DNA of 64,000 nucleotides from Sulfurospirillum arsenophilum NBRC 109478 (GTDB taxonomy: Bacteria > Campylobacterota > Campylobacteria > Campylobacterales > Sulfurospirillaceae). Made by a program: the position numbers and the translations under genes. The stretch's first letter is position 1; the number at the start of each line of letters is the position of its first letter. The DNA lies in the NCBI RefSeq assembly GCF_000813345.1, contig NZ_BBQF01000002.1, positions 434,001 through 498,000 of the forward strand, in the 5' to 3' direction. The notes under the pieces are model-generated. The model saw only the letters and a program-made list of their open reading frames with translations, ran no database searches and was not told the origin of the DNA. This document shows, piece after piece, positions 9,235 to 18,952 of the stretch.

Positions 9235-10560
9235 ATGAGAAGTAAACTACTTTCTCTCGCAACATTGTTGCCTGTATCAGCATTATGGGCTGCAGAAGAC
9301 GCAGCTACTGAGGTGGCAGAAGTCGCTGAAAAGGTTTTAACTCTTGACGTTGGTAACACAGCGTGGGTTTTAACAGCAACAGCACTCGTTATGTTAATGA
9401 CACCAGCAGGTTTAGCACTTTTTTATGGCGGTATGTCTCGCTCTAAAAACTTGCTTAACACCATTGCGATGAGTGTTATGGGGTACATCGTTGCAGCCGT
9501 TGTTTGGGTTGTGGCTGGTTATACCTTGGCATTTGGTACAGATATCGGTGGCGTTATCGGTTTTGATAGTCTCTTCCTAAGTGGTATCAAGGTGACTGAC
9601 CTTTGGGCAACGGGAAGTATTCCTGTGCTTCTTTTTGTGGCGTTCCAAATGACTTTTGCGGGTATTACCGTTGCTCTTGCAAGTGGTGCTATCATCGAGA
9701 GATTGAAGTTTTCAACATGGATCGTCTTTGCGGCTATTTGGATTCTAGCGGTTTATGCTCCTATTGCTCACTGGGTATGGGGTGGCGGATTTTTATCAAA
9801 ACTTGGCGTTCTTGATTTCGCTGGTGGTACCGTTGTTCACATCAACGCAGGTGTTGCAGGCTTAGTTGTAGCGCTTATGTTAGGTAAACGTGCAGATTTT
9901 GGTAAAGCAATGTTCCCTTCATCTGTAACCTTGACCGTGCTAGGTGCGAGTATGTTATGGTTCGGTTGGTTCGGATTTAACGCAGGTAGTGAGTTGGGTG
10001 CTGATGGTATTGCTGCGAGTGCATTCCTTGTAACCAACACAGCAGCGGCTATTGCAGCGCTTTCTTGGATGACAATTGAGTACATCACGTACAAAAAGTT
10101 TACACTTCTTGGTATCGCTTCTGGTATCGTTGCAGGTCTTGTTGCGATCACTCCAGCAGCAGGTTTTGTTGACACAGGTGCTTCACTTATCATTGGTGCG
10201 GTTGCTGGTATCGTAGCGTTCTACGGTGTAAACGGCTTGAAAAAAGCACTTAAATACGATGACTCACTAGACGCATTTGGAATTCACGGCGTTGCTGGTA
10301 TCTGGGGCGCACTTGCTACGGGTATTTTTGCAAACCCAGAAGTCAATGAGCTAGGAACTGGTTTACTCTATGGTAACGCAGATCAAGTGATGATTCAAAT
10401 TGAAGGTATCATCGTAACTATCGTCTATACAGCGATCGCTACAGCGATTGTCTTTAAAATTGCTTCTATCCTAACAGGTGGTGCAAGAGTAAGCGCGGAT
10501 GCAGAGTCTCAAGGTTTGGATGAAGTAGAACACGGCGAAAAAGCCTTCAACTTAAGATAA
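9235..10560 (+). CDS. amt: Ammonium transporter Amt
   Basis: A 441-residue ammonium channel/transporter. A cleavable-looking N-terminal segment (ending SALWA) precedes about eleven helices. Family blocks are ALFYGGMSRSKN, the pore histidines in IAHWVWGGGF and DAFGIHGVAGIWGAL, and GFNAGS. The C-terminal tail is the cytoplasmic part that the PII protein docks on. The PII gene follows 12 bp downstream on the same strand, the classic amtB-glnK pairing. It is expected to be induced under nitrogen limitation, though no NtrC-type site was recognised upstream. Confidence 0.95.
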   Translation: MRSKLLSLATLLPVSALWAAEDAATEVAEVAEKVLTLDVGNTAWVLTATALVMLMTPAGLALFYGGMSRSKNLLNTIAMSVMGYIVAAVVWVVAGYTLAFGTDIGGVIGFDSLFLSGIKVTDLWATGSIPVLLFVAFQMTFAGITVALASGAIIERLKFSTWIVFAAIWILAVYAPIAHWVWGGGFLSKLGVLDFAGGTVVHINAGVAGLVVALMLGKRADFGKAMFPSSVTLTVLGASMLWFGWFGFNAGSELGADGIAASAFLVTNTAAAIAALSWMTIEYITYKKFTLLGIASGIVAGLVAITPAAGFVDTGASLIIGAVAGIVAFYGVNGLKKALKYDDSLDAFGIHGVAGIWGALATGIFANPEVNELGTGLLYGNADQVMIQIEGIIVTIVYTAIATAIVFKIASILTGGARVSADAESQGLDEVEHGEKAFNLR

Positions 10561-10563
10561 TAA

Positions 10564-10911
<348 letters not shown>

Positions 10912-10916
10912 TCTTC

Positions 10917-10942
10917 ATATGGGCAGATCACTCTGCCCATAT
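10917..10942. terminator. Bidirectional terminator hairpin, glnB and convergent gene
   Basis: ATATGGGCAGA and TCTGCCCATAT form a perfect 11-bp stem with a 4-nt loop, starting six bases after the glnB stop and overlapping the last codons of the convergent gene at 10928. Confidence 0.7.
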
Positions 10943-11650
10943 CTCTTCATCTTCCTCGTTTAACTCTTTTTCTTCTTTCATTCTATAGGTCATCACAAGA
11001 TTAAAGCAAAGTTCACTCAGCATCATCAGATCCCACATAGAAAGTATTTCTAAAAAAGGCATTCCCTCTTCAAGTTTTTCAAAATTGATTTTACATGTAA
11101 AGATGTAAGCATCATTGGGAGCAGCTAGTTCTGGAAGGTTAAGCGAGTATTGAAAAGCAAAGGTAATGTCAGCGTTACGCCCCATACGACGAATGCGCTT
11201 GAGTGTACCATCAAAATCTTTTTCGTTTAAACGAATCTCGGAATGAATGTTATGTGAGAGAACATTGCGCACAAAAGAAACAATGTCAAAAAAGTTTTCA
11301 TACTGTTCACCAAAGAGTTTTTGCATAAAAATTTTAAAGGGACTCTCAAACCGAAGGCTCTCCACCGTAGCCATACAGATGCCACGAAAAGCGTTAAACT
11401 CGACAAAATACTCAAAGAGTGAAATCTCTTCTTTTTTAGTTTGCTTTGCATTGACTAAAAGCTCTTGAATGATTTCGGCATTGAAGTAGTACGCTTTATC
11501 GTTTTCATACTTTTTAACGACAAAGAGACTGCGATCGCTTAAATCTTCCGTTTTGGAAAGCTTGCCTAGAAACTCTCCCATGTGCAGAAAGTAAAAGTTT
11601 TGCTCCACGAGCAAAAGAGCATCATCGAGCAAAATTTCAGTATCGTTCAT
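10928..11650 (-). CDS. Conserved-looking unknown protein coupled to a molybdoenzyme
   Basis: A 240-residue soluble, acidic protein with no signal peptide or membrane segment. The ATG at 11650 overlaps the stop of the upstream molybdopterin oxidoreductase (ATGA), so the two are translationally coupled; a longer in-frame start is possible but would overlap more. The middle contains VRNVLSHNI, an R-N-x3-H pattern like HEPN domains, in a helix-rich context. The tail EEDEEIWAE is strongly acidic. The family was not recognised. Tight coupling suggests a helper for the molybdoenzyme, but it does not look like a TorD chaperone. Function unknown. Confidence 0.6.
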   Translation of the reverse strand: MNDTEILLDDALLLVEQNFYFLHMGEFLGKLSKTEDLSDRSLFVVKKYENDKAYYFNAEIIQELLVNAKQTKKEEISLFEYFVEFNAFRGICMATVESLRFESPFKIFMQKLFGEQYENFFDIVSFVRNVLSHNIHSEIRLNEKDFDGTLKRIRRMGRNADITFAFQYSLNLPELAAPNDAYIFTCKINFEKLEEGMPFLEILSMWDLMMLSELCFNLVMTYRMKEEKELNEEDEEIWAE

Positions 11651-13392
11651 GTTACTTTTTCCAATTTTACTTTCATCTCTTGGTAAATGGCACAATTTCC
11701 CTCTTGACTCATCGCATGCGGTGTGAGTCTGTTCGCATTTTTGGCACCGCTATACAGTAACAGACAATCATCACGAAGCTTATCACTTGGCATCGCCGAG
11801 TATTCACAGCTTCCATAACGATTCGTAAGTCTAACACGATCTTCTTGTACCAACCCCAAACAAAGAGGAACATAAAGGTAATCATCGGTGACAAACTGTG
11901 AATTGAGTGACTTATTTTGTTTTGCAGCAATAAGAAAAAAGCCCTCTTCCTCTTTAAAATCATCCTCAAACTCTTCTAAAAATTCAAACCTACCACTTTT
12001 CGTATAAAAGGTTTTTTCATAAGGATAGTCTTCATACGTTTTAGAAATCAAAAAGCCCTCTTTTTCGATGCTGTTGGAGGCAATAACCCCATCAATAATG
12101 CTCTCTTCACTCTCCAACGCTTCATACCCAAATGCTTTAAGCATTGCCGTAGCCAATCCATATTCACTGATACCAATAGAACTTTCAACTAGCTTTGGCA
12201 TTCGTCCAATAAAGTGATGACCATAACTCAGTTTCAAATCCTCTTTTTCTAAAAAGCTTTTGGCGGGAATGATGAGATGCGCTTTTGCTGACGTCTCATT
12301 TTCATGCAAACCAAAATAAACAATGCATTTAGCTTTATCAAGCCCTTCTTTCACTTTGGAAGTAGAAGGCATTTGACTCAGAGGATTGCCACCTTGAATG
12401 AAGATGAGATCGTACTTACCAAAATTCGCTATAGGCAAAGGCTCTGTTTTAGTACTTACTTTAAAAGGAGCCTTAAAACCAAAACCGCTGTTAGAGAGAT
12501 AACTCACACCACAGCCTACTTTTCCAAACAGTCCGAGCATCGCACCCAAAGCGTCGATGGCACGCAGAACACTGTGACCAAAGCTGTATTTTTGTACACC
12601 AATGCCGACTAAAATAGAGACTTTTTTTCCTTTGATGAGATGGAGTAAATCCCCAATTTCATTAAGATTGACGTGCGATTTATCCAATAATTTTCGCATC
12701 GGAATACCACTGATGAAATCTAAAAAGCCTTTATAATTCAGTGTGCGTTCTTTTAAAAAAGCTTGATCTTCCATCTCTTCCATCGCAACTAAACGACACA
12801 GTAAGAGTGCGAAGTAAAAATCGCCTCGTGGTTTGATCTGAATGTGAAGAGCGGCATGACTGGAGAGGTCAATCTTCACAGGATCAATCACAATGAGTGT
12901 TTTACCTTTGAGGGCTGGTAGCATGTGTGAGTTGGTCACCGTAGGATTTCGACCCCATAAAATGACAACTTCAGCGTCTTTTACATGTAAAGGTGACAAG
13001 CACAAATTTGCCCCTCTGCTCTCATGTACCCCCGCATCTCCTGCTTCATCGCAAAGAGATCCAGAAGCTAGAACTGCCTTATGCTCAGCAAAAAAGCGCT
13101 TGGTGACACCTTGCATAACACCAAGATTTCCACTGCCTTTAAAATAGAGTGTTTTGGAAGGTTCATACGCTCTTAACTTCTCTTCCAAAACCTTCAAAGC
13201 CTCTTCCATTGTAATACTTTGCCCCAAATAACGTGGCTCTTCAATACGTTCAAAGGTATGGTAGTGGTTTAGATGATGGCAGAGGTAGCCTTGCGTGATG
13301 GGGTGGGATTTATTGCCTTTGAGTTTAAGCTCTTTACTAACAGCAATGCTGCATCCATCAAAACAATCCAGCGGACAGGTGGTAAAACGCAT
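11647..13392 (-). CDS. Cytoplasmic molybdopterin oxidoreductase with one 4Fe-4S cluster
   Basis: A 581-residue member of the Mo/W-bis-PGD oxidoreductase superfamily. The start at 13392 (AGAGG seven bases upstream) gives MRFTTCPLDCFDGCSI, placing the cluster cysteines C-x3-C-x3-C at the N-terminus with the fourth in GYLCHH about 27 residues on. GSGNLGVMQG and GSLCDEAGDAG mark the cofactor-proximal region, VVILWGRNPTVTNSHM and LIVIDPVKIDLS the guanosine-binding folds, and LCLGLVQEDRVRLTNRYG the C-terminal domain. There is no Tat signal, so the enzyme stays in the cytoplasm. No partner subunits are adjacent, only the coupled unknown gene downstream. Substrate is not predictable. Confidence 0.85.
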   Translation of the reverse strand: MRFTTCPLDCFDGCSIAVSKELKLKGNKSHPITQGYLCHHLNHYHTFERIEEPRYLGQSITMEEALKVLEEKLRAYEPSKTLYFKGSGNLGVMQGVTKRFFAEHKAVLASGSLCDEAGDAGVHESRGANLCLSPLHVKDAEVVILWGRNPTVTNSHMLPALKGKTLIVIDPVKIDLSSHAALHIQIKPRGDFYFALLLCRLVAMEEMEDQAFLKERTLNYKGFLDFISGIPMRKLLDKSHVNLNEIGDLLHLIKGKKVSILVGIGVQKYSFGHSVLRAIDALGAMLGLFGKVGCGVSYLSNSGFGFKAPFKVSTKTEPLPIANFGKYDLIFIQGGNPLSQMPSTSKVKEGLDKAKCIVYFGLHENETSAKAHLIIPAKSFLEKEDLKLSYGHHFIGRMPKLVESSIGISEYGLATAMLKAFGYEALESEESIIDGVIASNSIEKEGFLISKTYEDYPYEKTFYTKSGRFEFLEEFEDDFKEEEGFFLIAAKQNKSLNSQFVTDDYLYVPLCLGLVQEDRVRLTNRYGSCEYSAMPSDKLRDDCLLLYSGAKNANRLTPHAMSQEGNCAIYQEMKVKLEKVT

Positions 13393-13498
13393 TGGAAGCC
13401 TCTTTTTGAGTAGAGTTTTGTTGAATGCAATTATACAGCAGTTCTTTAAAGGGAAGCGCATACTTTACACGATTTTGAGTAAGAAAGTTGAAAAAGAG

Positions 13499-13524
13499 TG
13501 TAGATGCGTTTCAACGCATCTACA
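13499..13524. terminator. Terminator hairpin after glyS
   Basis: TGTAGATGCGTT and AACGCATCTACA form a perfect 12-bp stem with a 2-nt loop, ten bases beyond the glyS stop (13534). Confidence 0.65.
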
Positions 13525-13533
13525 TTGGAGTTG

Positions 13534-15585
13534 TTAGATACTGATCTCTTTAATATCTGCAATCGATTTAAACGCATTGTAAACCGAAGCAATAAGATTT
13601 TGACGATTGGCTCTTACACTTAAATCTTCGGTATTCACCATAACGTTATCAAAGAACGCATCGATTTGTGGTTTGAGAGCAAAAAGTGCGTCAAGATTTT
13701 CTTCAAACGAGTTATATGTTTTTGAGGTAATAGCTTTAAAAGCGTTGTAAAGCTCTTTTTCATAGTTGTTATCGAAGAGTTTTTCATCCACGGCAATTTC
13801 AGCTTTGACATCCATATTTTTGATGATGTTAGCGACACGTTTGAAGGTTGAAAACATCTCTTTAAAACCGTCATCTTGAACAATGCTTGCAAGAGCTTTG
13901 ATCTTTTGAGAAAGCTTCACGATCTCACGCTCACCACTGCTAATAACAGCGCTGATGATAGAAGGGTTAACATCAAAGAATTGGTACATTCGCTCTAAGA
14001 AGAATGTCTCTAAAACTTCAAAATCAAATGCTTTATACGATGCACTCAACGCTTTAAGATCGTGTTTGATATCAAAAGCTATGCCTTGATCCAGTACAAT
14101 TTTAACGATACCATTCACCGCACGGCGAAGCGCATATGGGTCTTTGTTTCCTGTTGGAATTTTATCGATACTAAAGAGTGCAATGAGTGAATCAAGCTTG
14201 GAAGAAAGAGCCACAATTGAGCTAAAAAGTGTACTTGGAAGCGCACTCTCTTCTGAATTTGGCAGGTACTGCTCTTTAAGCGCTAGTGCGAAGAGCTCAT
14301 CTTCACCCGAAGTAGTCGCATAGTAGTAACCCATTAAGCCTTGAAGTTCAGTAAACTCATACACCATCTCACTTAAAAGATCACTTTTGCTATACATAAC
14401 AGATTTGTCCATAAGTGCCGTTAAACTTGAAGCATTAAGACGCGCATTTTGGGCAAGAAGCGCTGTTTGGTATTTGCTGGTTAAGTACGTTGCTATCGCT
14501 TTTTCTCGAAGCTCTTTATCCAAAAGTGAGCCCAACCCATCAAGGTAGGTGATGTCTTTAAGCCCTTCATAGCTCAAACCGTGTTTAAGGTCATTGTCCA
14601 AGAAGAAGAGTGCGTCAGAAAGACGTGCGCGAAGAACTTTTTCATTGCCTCTAACGATTAAGTCGTAATCATCGCTAATGGCGTTTGAAACCACGATGAA
14701 ACGGTTGGTCAGTTTACCATCTTTAAAGACAGGGAAATAACGTTGGTTCTCTTTCATTGAAGTGATGATAACTTCGGGAGGTAAACGCAAAAATCGCTCT
14801 TCAAAACTACCAATCAATGCTTTTGGATACTCGGTAATCGCTACAACTTCCGCTAAAAGGTCTTCATCAATTTCGATGTGAATTCCCTCTTTTTTCTCAA
14901 TCGCTTTAAAATCATTTAAAATAATCTCTTCACGTTTTGTAGGGTAAAGCACTACGCCACGCTCGCTGAGTCTGTCAAAATAGTCCCCTGCAAACATATA
15001 CGCAAATGGCTCATAAGAGATGGTTCTGTGCGGGTAAGAAAATGGCGTGGATTCGATACCAAAAAGGGAGAAAGGAATATGCTCATCGCCTAGCATACAG
15101 CCGAACCAACGAATTGGACGAATGAAACTCTCTTCCAAAAAGCCCCAACGCATAGACTTTCCAAAGTTTAGCCCTTTGATAAAACTCTCAATCATTGCTT
15201 GAAGAAGATGTTTTGATGCTTGACCTGCAATGGTTTTTTTATAGTAAAGAACCTCTTTGCCATCTTTTTGACCACGAGAAATTTCACTAAATTCAACACC
15301 ACACTTTTTAGCAAAACCAAGTGCAGCGGGAGTTGGCTCACCATCTTTGAGTGCAACCGAAAGAGGTGCTCCAAAGAATTCCTCTTCACGCTCATTTTGC
15401 TGTGTCGGAAACGCTTCATGCCAGAGGACTAAACGACGTGGTGTGTAGTAAAATTTAAACTCGCACGCAAGCGCATTTTTCTCTAAAATATCAAGCCATA
15501 ATGTTTCAATATTGGGAAGTTCTTTCAAAAAAGGGATCGCAGGAAGTTCTTCGACGCCTATCTCTATCAAAAGGGGTTTGATCAT
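13534..15585 (-). CDS. glyS: Glycine--tRNA ligase beta subunit
   Basis: A 683-residue GlyRS beta subunit, the tRNA-binding half of the bacterial alpha2beta2 enzyme. The N-terminus IKPLLIEIGVEELPAIPF is diagnostic, as are KSMRWG, PHRTISY, ITSMKENQRYFPVF and NKDPYALRRAVNGIVKI. The C-terminal DALRD-like anticodon-binding domain is present, with FFDNVMVNTED matching its conserved end. Length is normal. The alpha subunit gene (glyQ) is not adjacent, as is usual in Campylobacterota. Confidence 0.97.
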   Translation of the reverse strand: MIKPLLIEIGVEELPAIPFLKELPNIETLWLDILEKNALACEFKFYYTPRRLVLWHEAFPTQQNEREEEFFGAPLSVALKDGEPTPAALGFAKKCGVEFSEISRGQKDGKEVLYYKKTIAGQASKHLLQAMIESFIKGLNFGKSMRWGFLEESFIRPIRWFGCMLGDEHIPFSLFGIESTPFSYPHRTISYEPFAYMFAGDYFDRLSERGVVLYPTKREEIILNDFKAIEKKEGIHIEIDEDLLAEVVAITEYPKALIGSFEERFLRLPPEVIITSMKENQRYFPVFKDGKLTNRFIVVSNAISDDYDLIVRGNEKVLRARLSDALFFLDNDLKHGLSYEGLKDITYLDGLGSLLDKELREKAIATYLTSKYQTALLAQNARLNASSLTALMDKSVMYSKSDLLSEMVYEFTELQGLMGYYYATTSGEDELFALALKEQYLPNSEESALPSTLFSSIVALSSKLDSLIALFSIDKIPTGNKDPYALRRAVNGIVKIVLDQGIAFDIKHDLKALSASYKAFDFEVLETFFLERMYQFFDVNPSIISAVISSGEREIVKLSQKIKALASIVQDDGFKEMFSTFKRVANIIKNMDVKAEIAVDEKLFDNNYEKELYNAFKAITSKTYNSFEENLDALFALKPQIDAFFDNVMVNTEDLSVRANRQNLIASVYNAFKSIADIKEISI

Positions 15586-15673
15586 TGATTGACCTTTACA
15601 TGTAAATAATTTGACTCTATTTTAACCAAAGTGAGGTTAAATCGTCCTTTTACATGTAAAGGATTTTGCGGTG

Positions 15674-15877
15674 TTATCGACTACTTTTACAGTGACCTAC
15701 GAGTTTTGTAAAAAGCCAAATGGAAGGACAAAAATCGGTAATTGCCCAGATGATTATCATCGCGATGACAAAGCCTAGCAACATTGTGCCGTAAACTGAG
15801 CCTGTGCTCATTAAACAGCATGCGACCAACAAGACAACTGCCAGCATCAAACGTTGGAGTTTTTCAGCACAGATCAT
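15674..15877 (-). CDS. YgaP-like DUF2892 small membrane protein
   Basis: A 67-residue protein with two hydrophobic segments (about residues 9-27 and 31-47) followed by ITDFCPSIWLFTKLVG, closely matching the membrane part of YgaP/DUF2892 proteins, in which a CP dipeptide follows the second helix. The rhodanese domain found in full YgaP is absent; stand-alone versions are common. Two TTTACATGTAAA palindromes (15595-15606 and 15649-15660) lie downstream, between it and glyS. Confidence 0.75.
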   Translation of the reverse strand: MICAEKLQRLMLAVVLLVACCLMSTGSVYGTMLLGFVIAMIIIWAITDFCPSIWLFTKLVGHCKSSR

Positions 15878-15950
15878 TCCAAATCCTTTATGATTAATAT
15901 AATATGTAACTATAAAAATAAAGCACTTAAAATGATGTTATATTTAAGAT

Positions 15951-16808
15951 CTAATCGTTTACTGTATGGAAAATCGCAGTTAGAGGGAAATGATCTGAAT
16001 ACCCATCGCCTTGGTGTACACCTTTACCTCTATTGCTTATTTGCCAACGATTTGGATTGCCTTGTTCATCGAGCATATAAGGACGTGAAAAGACGGTAAG
16101 TGAGGAAGGATTATAGTCAATCCCTTTGCCATCACTCAGTGTTTTTGGAATAACAATATGATCTAATGTCGCCTTTTGTTTGCCATAACTGTGCGAGTAG
16201 CGCTTATCTTGAGGCAGGTCATACCAAAGGTTATAGAAGAGCGCACTTTTATCTCCAGTCTTGAGAACATTGACAAAACCCATACCCCAATCTTTCTGAA
16301 CCTGATACGGTGAGTTAAAATCGCCCAAAAGCACATACTCTCTGCCCTCTTCTTTTAACAGAGCATTGTGCAGTGTTGTTGCGTAAAGAAGCCGCTCTTC
16401 TTCTTTCTCTTTTTGTGCAGGCCAATGGTTGATATAAACATCTAAACGCTTGTTCTCAATTTTTAGCGTAATACGATGAATGCCTCTAGCTTGATCCTTA
16501 ATGGCTATCGTCGCAGTTTTTTCTATCGGAAAGCGTGAAAGAAGCGCTGTTTCGATATTAACGCGCTCTTTTTTATTAGGGTAAAAAAGATACGGATATG
16601 CTTTTGCCCCCAACGCCGCATTGAGTTTTTCCAGAACAACTTTGTTCTCAACTTCGGCTAAAGCGATAATATCGGCATCCATGTCAGAAATGACGCGAGC
16701 AATATGTGCAATTTTGATCTGCAACATTGCTTCATTCCAGCCATGTTTGTTGTTGGGTTTGTACTCTTCGTACTCTGTGCCATCCACCTTAGCATCAAAG
16801 AGGTTTTC
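15951..16808 (-). pseudogene. Endonuclease/exonuclease/phosphatase family gene, 3' part (disrupted)
   Basis: The reading frame from 16808 encodes 285 residues beginning ENLFDAKVDGTEYEEY and carries the later catalytic motifs of the EEP fold: ALAEVENK (metal-binding Glu), LLGDFNSPY (Asp/Asn) and SDHFPL (Asp-His). The first motif of the family, NVENLFD, is cut: only ENLFD remains, and an in-frame TAA comes from the inserted sequence. The missing first 25 codons lie at 33636-33710, beyond the island. Joined, they give a normal 310-residue secreted nuclease/phosphatase. An internal ATG at 16787 could start a 278-residue protein, but that would lack the signal peptide and the first active-site Asn, so activity is unlikely. 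Confidence 0.9.
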
Positions 16809-16840
16809 TTCGCCATACAGTTAACTTCTTAACTTATAAG
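16809..16840. repeat. Left terminal inverted repeat of the island
   Basis: Begins TTCGCC and ends TTAACTTATAAG. It aligns with the reverse complement of 33597-33629 (TTCGCC at the tip, TTAACTTACAAG inside) with an AT-rich, poorly conserved middle. Such TTAACTT(A/G)(T/C)AAG-like blocks are likely recombinase binding sites. Confidence 0.7.
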
Positions 16841-17058
16841 CATATTTATACATTACAATAGATCAGAATAACCATATTAAAGGGCGATTTTTCATATGCT
16901 TATGAGTGAAGATTATTAACATTTAAGAAATAAAAGATTACTCCCTACATGTAACTTAAAAAGACACCTATATTTATTCCCATGAGAATTGATTTTGTTT
17001 TAATTGTTCGTTCTGATAGAATTTTAAAACACCTGAAATTAACAAAAGGTCGAAGTAA

Positions 17059-18351
17059 ATGCTCATTAATATTAGTGGCGTTTTTAGAATTTCTGTAATT
17101 ATAGAAAACAATGTAGTTGATATTTACAATTCAGATAAATGGTGTATCTGGATGTCTAATCTCAAAAATTACTCAACTTCAACCATTATTCAATATATGA
17201 AAAGTGTTGAAAGATTTTTTATTTGGGGATGCCATAATCCTCAAAATGAAGAGTCATTTCCATTTTATCTCGCACACTATCGGCAAGCTCTTCTTGCTGG
17301 CTTTGTTATTTATGACCATGATGAAGAAGGAAATGAATTTATATTATGTAAATCTCAGCAACTTTCAAAAAAAACGATTAATAAAGAATTGGAAGGCATT
17401 AAAAGTTATTATAGATTTATTGATGAAAGTAGACTTTTTGATACCTTAGTTATTGATCAAAGATATGAATCTACAAGAAGCTCAAAAGGTTTATTAGCAG
17501 GTATCCAAATAAAAAAAAGTGATGACTATTTGCAAGCTTTTGGTAAAAGAGAAGAGTTTTTAAGGGCTTTTCGTACACCAAAAAGCACAGAAGAATCTAT
17601 TAAAGCATTTCCTTTTATACTCTATGATAAATTACTTACTCACGCGAAGCCGAGAGAAAGGCTGATTTTTTTACTCTGTGGCGCTTGCTCAGCAAGAATT
17701 GGACAAACACTTAATTTAACTTTGCAAGATATTGACTTTGATAAAAAAGAAGTTTGGCTTATTGATCCTCTATCTGATCAAAAAGATCAATATGGCATTC
17801 CTAGAAGAAAATGGCTAAGTGAAGTATATGGAATTGATGTCAAGTCTCATATAGAGCATTCAAAAAAAGATTTTAGATTTAAATATCCTATACCACTCAA
17901 AAGAGAGCCTTTATTTTGGTTAGCAGAAGACAAATATAAAGATATATTTTTTAAAACGCTTCTTGAATATACGGCATCCCCGCAATACAACATTGCAAGA
18001 ATTAAAAAAGTACCCCACCCTTTTATATTTATGACTATTTCAGGTGCACGTCTAACTCAAGCCTCAGTTCTACGAAGTATGAAAAACATTTTTTTAAAAA
18101 TAGAATCTGACTTATTAAAACGAAAAAAACTAATGAATTTAGGACCGCATTCATTAAGACATATGTTTGGTTCAGCAATGGCAGAAATATATGCTCTAAC
18201 AGGTGATGAATCATTAATATATGTCTGTAAAGAGGCTATGGGACATGCATCACTTGATTCTACAATGATATATTTCAATATGCTACCAGAAACTAAAAAA
18301 AAGCTCATTGCAGAAGTCTCAAGAAAAATTATGGATCAAAAACAAGGATAA
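17059..18351 (+). CDS. Tyrosine recombinase/integrase (TnpA-like, first of the module)
   Basis: A 430-residue site-specific recombinase. The N-terminal core-binding domain contains MSNLKNYSTSTIIQYMKSV, and the catalytic domain holds box I Arg (GACSARIGQTLNLTLQDID), the HSLRH motif and GHASLDSTMIYFNM with the terminal His and nucleophile Tyr, so catalysis looks intact. It starts 250 bp inside the left end, with AAGG before the ATG. Four bases separate its stop from the next gene. Position, order and neighbours match TnpA of Tn554-type elements, where two tyrosine recombinases and a small accessory protein act together. Confidence 0.85.
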   Translation: MLINISGVFRISVIIENNVVDIYNSDKWCIWMSNLKNYSTSTIIQYMKSVERFFIWGCHNPQNEESFPFYLAHYRQALLAGFVIYDHDEEGNEFILCKSQQLSKKTINKELEGIKSYYRFIDESRLFDTLVIDQRYESTRSSKGLLAGIQIKKSDDYLQAFGKREEFLRAFRTPKSTEESIKAFPFILYDKLLTHAKPRERLIFLLCGACSARIGQTLNLTLQDIDFDKKEVWLIDPLSDQKDQYGIPRRKWLSEVYGIDVKSHIEHSKKDFRFKYPIPLKREPLFWLAEDKYKDIFFKTLLEYTASPQYNIARIKKVPHPFIFMTISGARLTQASVLRSMKNIFLKIESDLLKRKKLMNLGPHSLRHMFGSAMAEIYALTGDESLIYVCKEAMGHASLDSTMIYFNMLPETKKKLIAEVSRKIMDQKQG

Positions 18352-18355
18352 TAGT

Positions 18356-18952
18356 ATGAATAAAAACAATGAATCAAACCTTGCAAATTATAGAAGAGAA
18401 ATAAAAGAAAAAAACTTTATTCTTATTACAAAAGCGATTTCTCACTTAAAAAGTATCGGAGCCAACATTAATCAATCGTCTGTATCAAAAATTACTTATT
18501 TAATTGCAGATCCATTAATAGGAGAAAGTGGCTTAACGGCTGCTGCAATTTCAAAAAATCCTACATATAAAACACTCATTACATCAGAAAAATTACAGAT
18601 GAATCATCAACAGGTTACAAAAGATAGATATAAAACAACACTTAATGAAGCAGAAGCATCATTAGAGATATTTAGACTAAAGTCGGAAATAAGTCAATAT
18701 AAGAGAGATATGAAACTACTCCAACATCATCTAAAAAATATAAAATATGAAGATATAAAGAATGATTCTGCAAGTAATATTGATGAAAATATTGAGCTAA
18801 GAGATGCATTAACAACTATCATTGAAGTATTATTTGAGAAGAAACTAGTCTCTTTTGATGCAGAGTTCAATCTTCAATTATCCTTATATGGCAACAAATT
18901 GTTAAATAACAAATTAGTATCAAAACTTGGGATTTTAAAAAATGCAAAATAA
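18356..18952 (+). CDS. TnpC-like coiled-coil accessory transposition protein
   Basis: A 198-residue, Lys/Glu-rich protein. The start MNKNNESNLANYRREI (ATG at 18356, AGGA eight bases before) follows the first recombinase by four bases, and the 3' end overlaps the next recombinase by 11 bases. Residues about 45-85 resemble a winged-helix-like segment with SSVSKITYLIADP and GLTAAAISKNPTYKTLI, followed by a coiled coil (about 95-130). Small helical proteins in this position are TnpC (DUF6262-like) of Tn554-family modules, which influence orientation and efficiency of transposition. The assignment rests on position and composition more than clear homology. Confidence 0.65.
   Translation: MNKNNESNLANYRREIKEKNFILITKAISHLKSIGANINQSSVSKITYLIADPLIGESGLTAAAISKNPTYKTLITSEKLQMNHQQVTKDRYKTTLNEAEASLEIFRLKSEISQYKRDMKLLQHHLKNIKYEDIKNDSASNIDENIELRDALTTIIEVLFEKKLVSFDAEFNLQLSLYGNKLLNNKLVSKLGILKNAK

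Noticed and set aside
15951-16787. An apparently complete 278-residue nuclease starting at an internal ATG
   Set aside because: It lacks the signal peptide and the first half of the NVENLFD active-site motif, which is found intact in frame at 33636-33710; it is a truncated remnant.
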